64,000 nucleotides of DNA. Source: Lycium barbarum. Lineage: Eukaryota; Streptophyta; Magnoliopsida; Solanales; Solanaceae. Both the position numbers and the translations under genes were made by a program. The notes under the pieces are model-generated. The model saw only the letters and a list, made by a program, of their open reading frames with translations, did no database searches and was not told the DNA's origin. The stretch is taken from contig NC_083342.1 in the NCBI RefSeq assembly GCF_019175385.1, positions 119,536,376-119,600,375 of the forward strand. The letters run 5' to 3'. Positions 61,501 to 64,000 of this stretch are shown here, piece by piece (the first letter of the stretch is position 1; each line of letters begins with the position of its first letter).

Positions 61501-61838
61501 CATCTTCTAGAAATCTATATAGTTCAGTTAAAAAGATATACAACTAGTAAGTCTTTCGCTGCCGCGACTCCTGTAGCATTGAAATCTTGAAAATTTAATT
61601 TTCTAATCTTGTGCACAAGTTTCCCATAGAAGAACTATGGCTAGACTACTAGGTGGAGAAAACCAAGTTTCAAGAGTCATAATGGACTATGACAGCTCTC
61701 TCAAATACTTGGTGTTGATTTTCGCAGATAATATATGGAGGTGTGGATGAGAAGGGAGAGAAGGGACCCTCACTGTTAGATCAAGCAGCTGGAATCTTTT
61801 CTTCTATAAACCGCTTCATGAAAGTCATTTCAAGATAG
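55598..61838 (+). CDS. DUF1995-domain protein, probably chloroplast (LPA3-like)
   Basis: Nine exons: 55598-55851, 56712-56799, 57248-57361, 58076-58158, 58355-58469, 59569-59660, 60216-60281, 61352-61445, 61728-61838. They join in frame to 338 aa ending ...MKVISR. The start is the ATG at 55598, which gives a serine-rich, acid-poor N-terminus of about 45 residues typical of a plastid transit peptide; an in-frame codon upstream at 55529 is possible but less likely. The mature part begins LPSDLEGAVQQSGQAT and contains VELLIPQLQFLDDEG, a nucleotide-site-free alpha/beta domain with VVPDYQMLQYVERI and LIMWNPRLI, and ends YGGVDEKG. I recognise this as DUF1995. Arabidopsis members are annotated as Low PSII Accumulation proteins, thought to help photosystem II assembly. 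Assignment to a specific member is not certain. Confidence 0.87.
55893..56095. mobile_element. hAT-like MITE in DUF1995 gene intron 1
   Basis: Ends TTAGAGCCCGTTTGGATTGA and the inverse of CATCCAAACAGGCTCTTAA. Same family as 55203-55356. The target duplication is unclear. Confidence 0.65.
60604..61247. mobile_element. Non-autonomous element in DUF1995 gene intron 7
   Basis: 644 bp with ends AGTGTTTTAAAAGGCG and its exact inverse, flanked by a perfect 10-bp duplication, GCACGACATT (60594-60603 and 61248-61257). GC-rich arms full of GGGGCG/GCCTCG words surround an AT-rich centre. A 9-11 bp duplication suggests the Mutator superfamily. The frame at 60550-60987 is not a gene. Confidence 0.85.
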
Positions 61839-62616
61839 ACCGTGCCTTCACTTTTTAACACAGAGGCATATGCTGAGCATTCAACTAAACGACACGAACA
61901 ATCAGCACCAGGATTTGCTTGCAATGCACTCATTCTATCTATTATCATGTTTACAGATCTTTTGGAATGGATTACCAAAGTATAGGTTAAATTTACTGTT
62001 TTCATGATTAGAGAGGTTATGGTGAATTTTCAAGGAAATCTTATGCTATTCTTTGTTTTTTCGGTCAAACAAAAAGATTTGATCCTTTTATCAAATTAAT
62101 TTGATCAAGTCCCGAAGAAACATAGTTTCAAGAGTCCAGAACCGTATCATGAGTCATGATATTACTGTTCTGTTGAGTCTTACATATTCCTGGACAATCT
62201 GAAAAGAATCAACCCAATTAACATTAAGACTTTGTTTTTCTTTAAGAGGTTAGTACAATCACCCACTACGACAAAAATAACAAGAAGAGTTCATGGGATT
62301 CTTCCTGTTCGAAGGTGGTTGACCTTCTCCCATTTTACAAAAGCAGACGCAAGTTGAGGGAAGCAGTAAAATTACACGCCAAGTAGCTCTTCAAGAAATT
62401 TTCATTTTATTGTTGCAAGTTCTTCTTTCCTCCTGAGACCAAAAAAAAGAAAGGCTATGTCTAGTTCTAGCTTTCTTCACAAGAAAGTATTTTGGCAGGT
62501 CAATCAAAAGAAAGTATGTCCCTATTCCCCATTTCATAAAGTAAAAGAAAACATATTCACGGTCGCAATTTGCAACAATAAATCAAAATACATAGATTAC
62601 ATAGCAACGGTTAGCA

Positions 62617-62690
62617 TAGAGGTAAGGCTGAGTACACACCATCCTCCCCAGACTTCACTTGTGGGATTACACTGGAATTGTTGTTATTAC
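62617..62690 (+). mobile_element. TS-type SINE fragment
   Basis: GAGGTAAGGCTGAGTACACA, CCTCCCCAGACTTCACTTGT and GGGATTACACTGGAATTGTT, then GTTATTAC: the 3' half of the same SINE family as 45276-45402, in the opposite orientation. It lies in the spacer 61839-62716, which otherwise shows no gene. Confidence 0.65.
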
Positions 62691-62716
62691 ATAGCGTTGG
62701 TCAGCCACCAACCAGT

Positions 62717-64000
62717 TCACAAATGACTACCACATGCTGCATGAAGTTCAGAGGTATCTTGCAAATCTGCTGAAAAATCCGTCTCATTACCATCAATGTA
62801 ATATAGAATGAACTTATTATCTGGTACATATCCTTCGTCTCTCATGTGTCTAAACAACTCCAACAAGGTAGAATAAATGATCATGGCTCTCGGATGCAGT
62901 TGATCTGCAACTACGAAACGATGTACCTCCTTCTCTATCTCTATCCAGCTGGTCCCTGTCTCCTTTGCCACCCCCGTCTCCTTCAATTTCCTTATTGTTC
63001 TAGCTCTCTCTTTCCACCTCCCTCTGGAAGAATATATATTAGCCAGTAGAACAAATGGCACGGGGTTATCAGGTGAAGTCAAGAGCCATTGATCAGCTGC
63101 ATATTTCCCCATCTCAACATCACCATGGATACTACAGGCACCAAGTAATGCCTGCCAAATAAGTATGTCTGGCTTTACTGGTAGCCCTTTGATGAAACTC
63201 TTGGCTTCACTTAGCAGTCCAGCTCGACCGAGCAAGTCAACTACAGCAGCATAATGCTCCATTCTTGGAGTCATCCCACATATACTCTCTATAGATTCGA
63301 AGAATTCCATACCCTTATTTACTAGTCCTACATGACTACAAGCATGAAGCAGAGAGATGAATGTAACATCAGTTGGATCTACACCATCTGATCTCATTTC
63401 TTCATATAACTGGAGTGCCCTATAGGCATTCCCATGACGAGCATAGGCAGCAATAATGGAATTCCAAGAGACTGAATTTCTTCGAGCTATACTATTAAAG
63501 ATTTCGACAGATTCCTCCAGTTCACCACACTTGGAATACATGTTGATTAGACCGTTACTCACAAACGAATTTGAAATGAAACCTTTCTTGATGACAAAAG
63601 AGTGCACTTGCTTACCAAGACCCAAGGAAGTATCGCTACCAAAGACACCAAGAATGGCTGATAGTACATCAGGGTCAATGTCAACCCCTACTCTTACCAT
63701 TTTCACAAAGATCTGCAAAGCCTCCTCTTCATATCCGTTTTGTGCAAACCCCACAAGCATAACTGTCATAGCAATCGTGTCAAGAAACTCCGCAGACTCA
63801 AACATCTGCCAAGCGTCTTGTACACTGCCACACTTGGAATACACATCCATCAACGCACTCTCTATACACAAATCTGATTGAAACCCCAATTTCCAAACAA
63901 TCCCATGAATTTGACGAGCCTCATCAAGCGCCTTCATGCCAGAACATGCCAATAATGCACTTAAGTACGTCAAATAATTAGGTTCAACAACATCACCTTG
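62717..64000 (-). CDS. PLS-class pentatricopeptide repeat protein, 5' part beyond the window
   Basis: The minus-strand frame is open from the window edge (64000) to the stop at 62717, giving 427 visible residues without introns. Repeats show the plant PPR pattern: [77 protein letters not shown], followed by the E/E+ region ([24 protein letters not shown] [29 protein letters not shown]). It stops after DEGYVPDN and a short tail, with no DYW deaminase domain. Such proteins bind single organellar RNAs and support editing or splicing in mitochondria or plastids. The targeting peptide and first repeats are outside the window, so the organelle cannot be told. Wording resembles Arabidopsis At3g05340, from memory. 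It is convergent with the DUF1995 gene. Confidence 0.92.
   Translation of the reverse strand, partial: QGDVVEPNYLTYLSALLACSGMKALDEARQIHGIVWKLGFQSDLCIESALMDVYSKCGSVQDAWQMFESAEFLDTIAMTVMLVGFAQNGYEEEALQIFVKMVRVGVDIDPDVLSAILGVFGSDTSLGLGKQVHSFVIKKGFISNSFVSNGLINMYSKCGELEESVEIFNSIARRNSVSWNSIIAAYARHGNAYRALQLYEEMRSDGVDPTDVTFISLLHACSHVGLVNKGMEFFESIESICGMTPRMEHYAAVVDLLGRAGLLSEAKSFIKGLPVKPDILIWQALLGACSIHGDVEMGKYAADQWLLTSPDNPVPFVLLANIYSSRGRWKERARTIRKLKETGVAKETGTSWIEIEKEVHRFVVADQLHPRAMIIYSTLLELFRHMRDEGYVPDNKFILYYIDGNETDFSADLQDTSELHAACGSHL

Overview
The window is nuclear DNA of a flowering plant, almost certainly a member of the Solanaceae and plausibly Nicotiana. The support is: intron-rich genes with GT-AG splice sites, an AT-rich intergenic background, SINE copies ending in TTG repeats like the tobacco TS family, a Tork/Tnt1-type copia element, and plant-only gene families (GUX-type GT8 enzymes, an ANP/NPK1 MAPKKK, a KIN-14 kinesin, a PLS-class PPR protein, a DUF1995 plastid protein). 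All gene models were assembled by eye from reading frames and splice signals.

Left half, 1-28.9 kb: no host gene, only layered transposons. From before the window to 9746 lies a young, large, non-coding LTR retrotransposon of Ogre/Tat type. Its LTRs differ at about eight positions over 2 kb, and its interior carries three tandem-repeat systems but no gag or pol. It interrupts a decayed minus-strand Ty3/gypsy element (9747-14066) whose gag-protease-RT frame has three stop codons. A Helitron terminus (15019), a fold-back element (15317-15811) and an almost intact copia element (17967-23065, perfect CTACA target duplication, a single stop in pol) follow. At 24427-28849 one Mutator-like element (MULE) contains a second one (25804-28603). 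Each has its own perfect 9-bp target duplication, and the inner one also holds a Helitron end. A 167-base N gap lies inside the outer MULE.

Right half, 29-64 kb: genes. Two tandem plus-strand GT8/GUX paralogues (29326-31937 and 34261-38787) share one phase-1 intron position. On the minus strand lie a 17-exon ANP/NPK1-type MAPKKK (39775-46330, 665 aa) and, upstream of it, a 14-exon KIN-14 kinesin (48007-53300, 810 aa). A 9-exon DUF1995 chloroplast protein gene (55598-61838, 338 aa) faces a PPR gene (62717 to the window edge). All five complete models keep an open frame through every splice junction.

Small non-autonomous elements (MULE-type fold-backs, a Stowaway MITE, hAT-like MITEs, SINEs) sit in introns and gene spacers. 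The gene products would act in separate places: xylan glucuronidation in the Golgi, MAPK signalling, microtubule transport, photosystem II biogenesis and organellar RNA processing. No operon-like cooperation is implied. The most unusual structures are the nested MULEs, the repeat-filled non-autonomous retrotransposon, and a tandem duplication of a coiled-coil exon in the kinesin.
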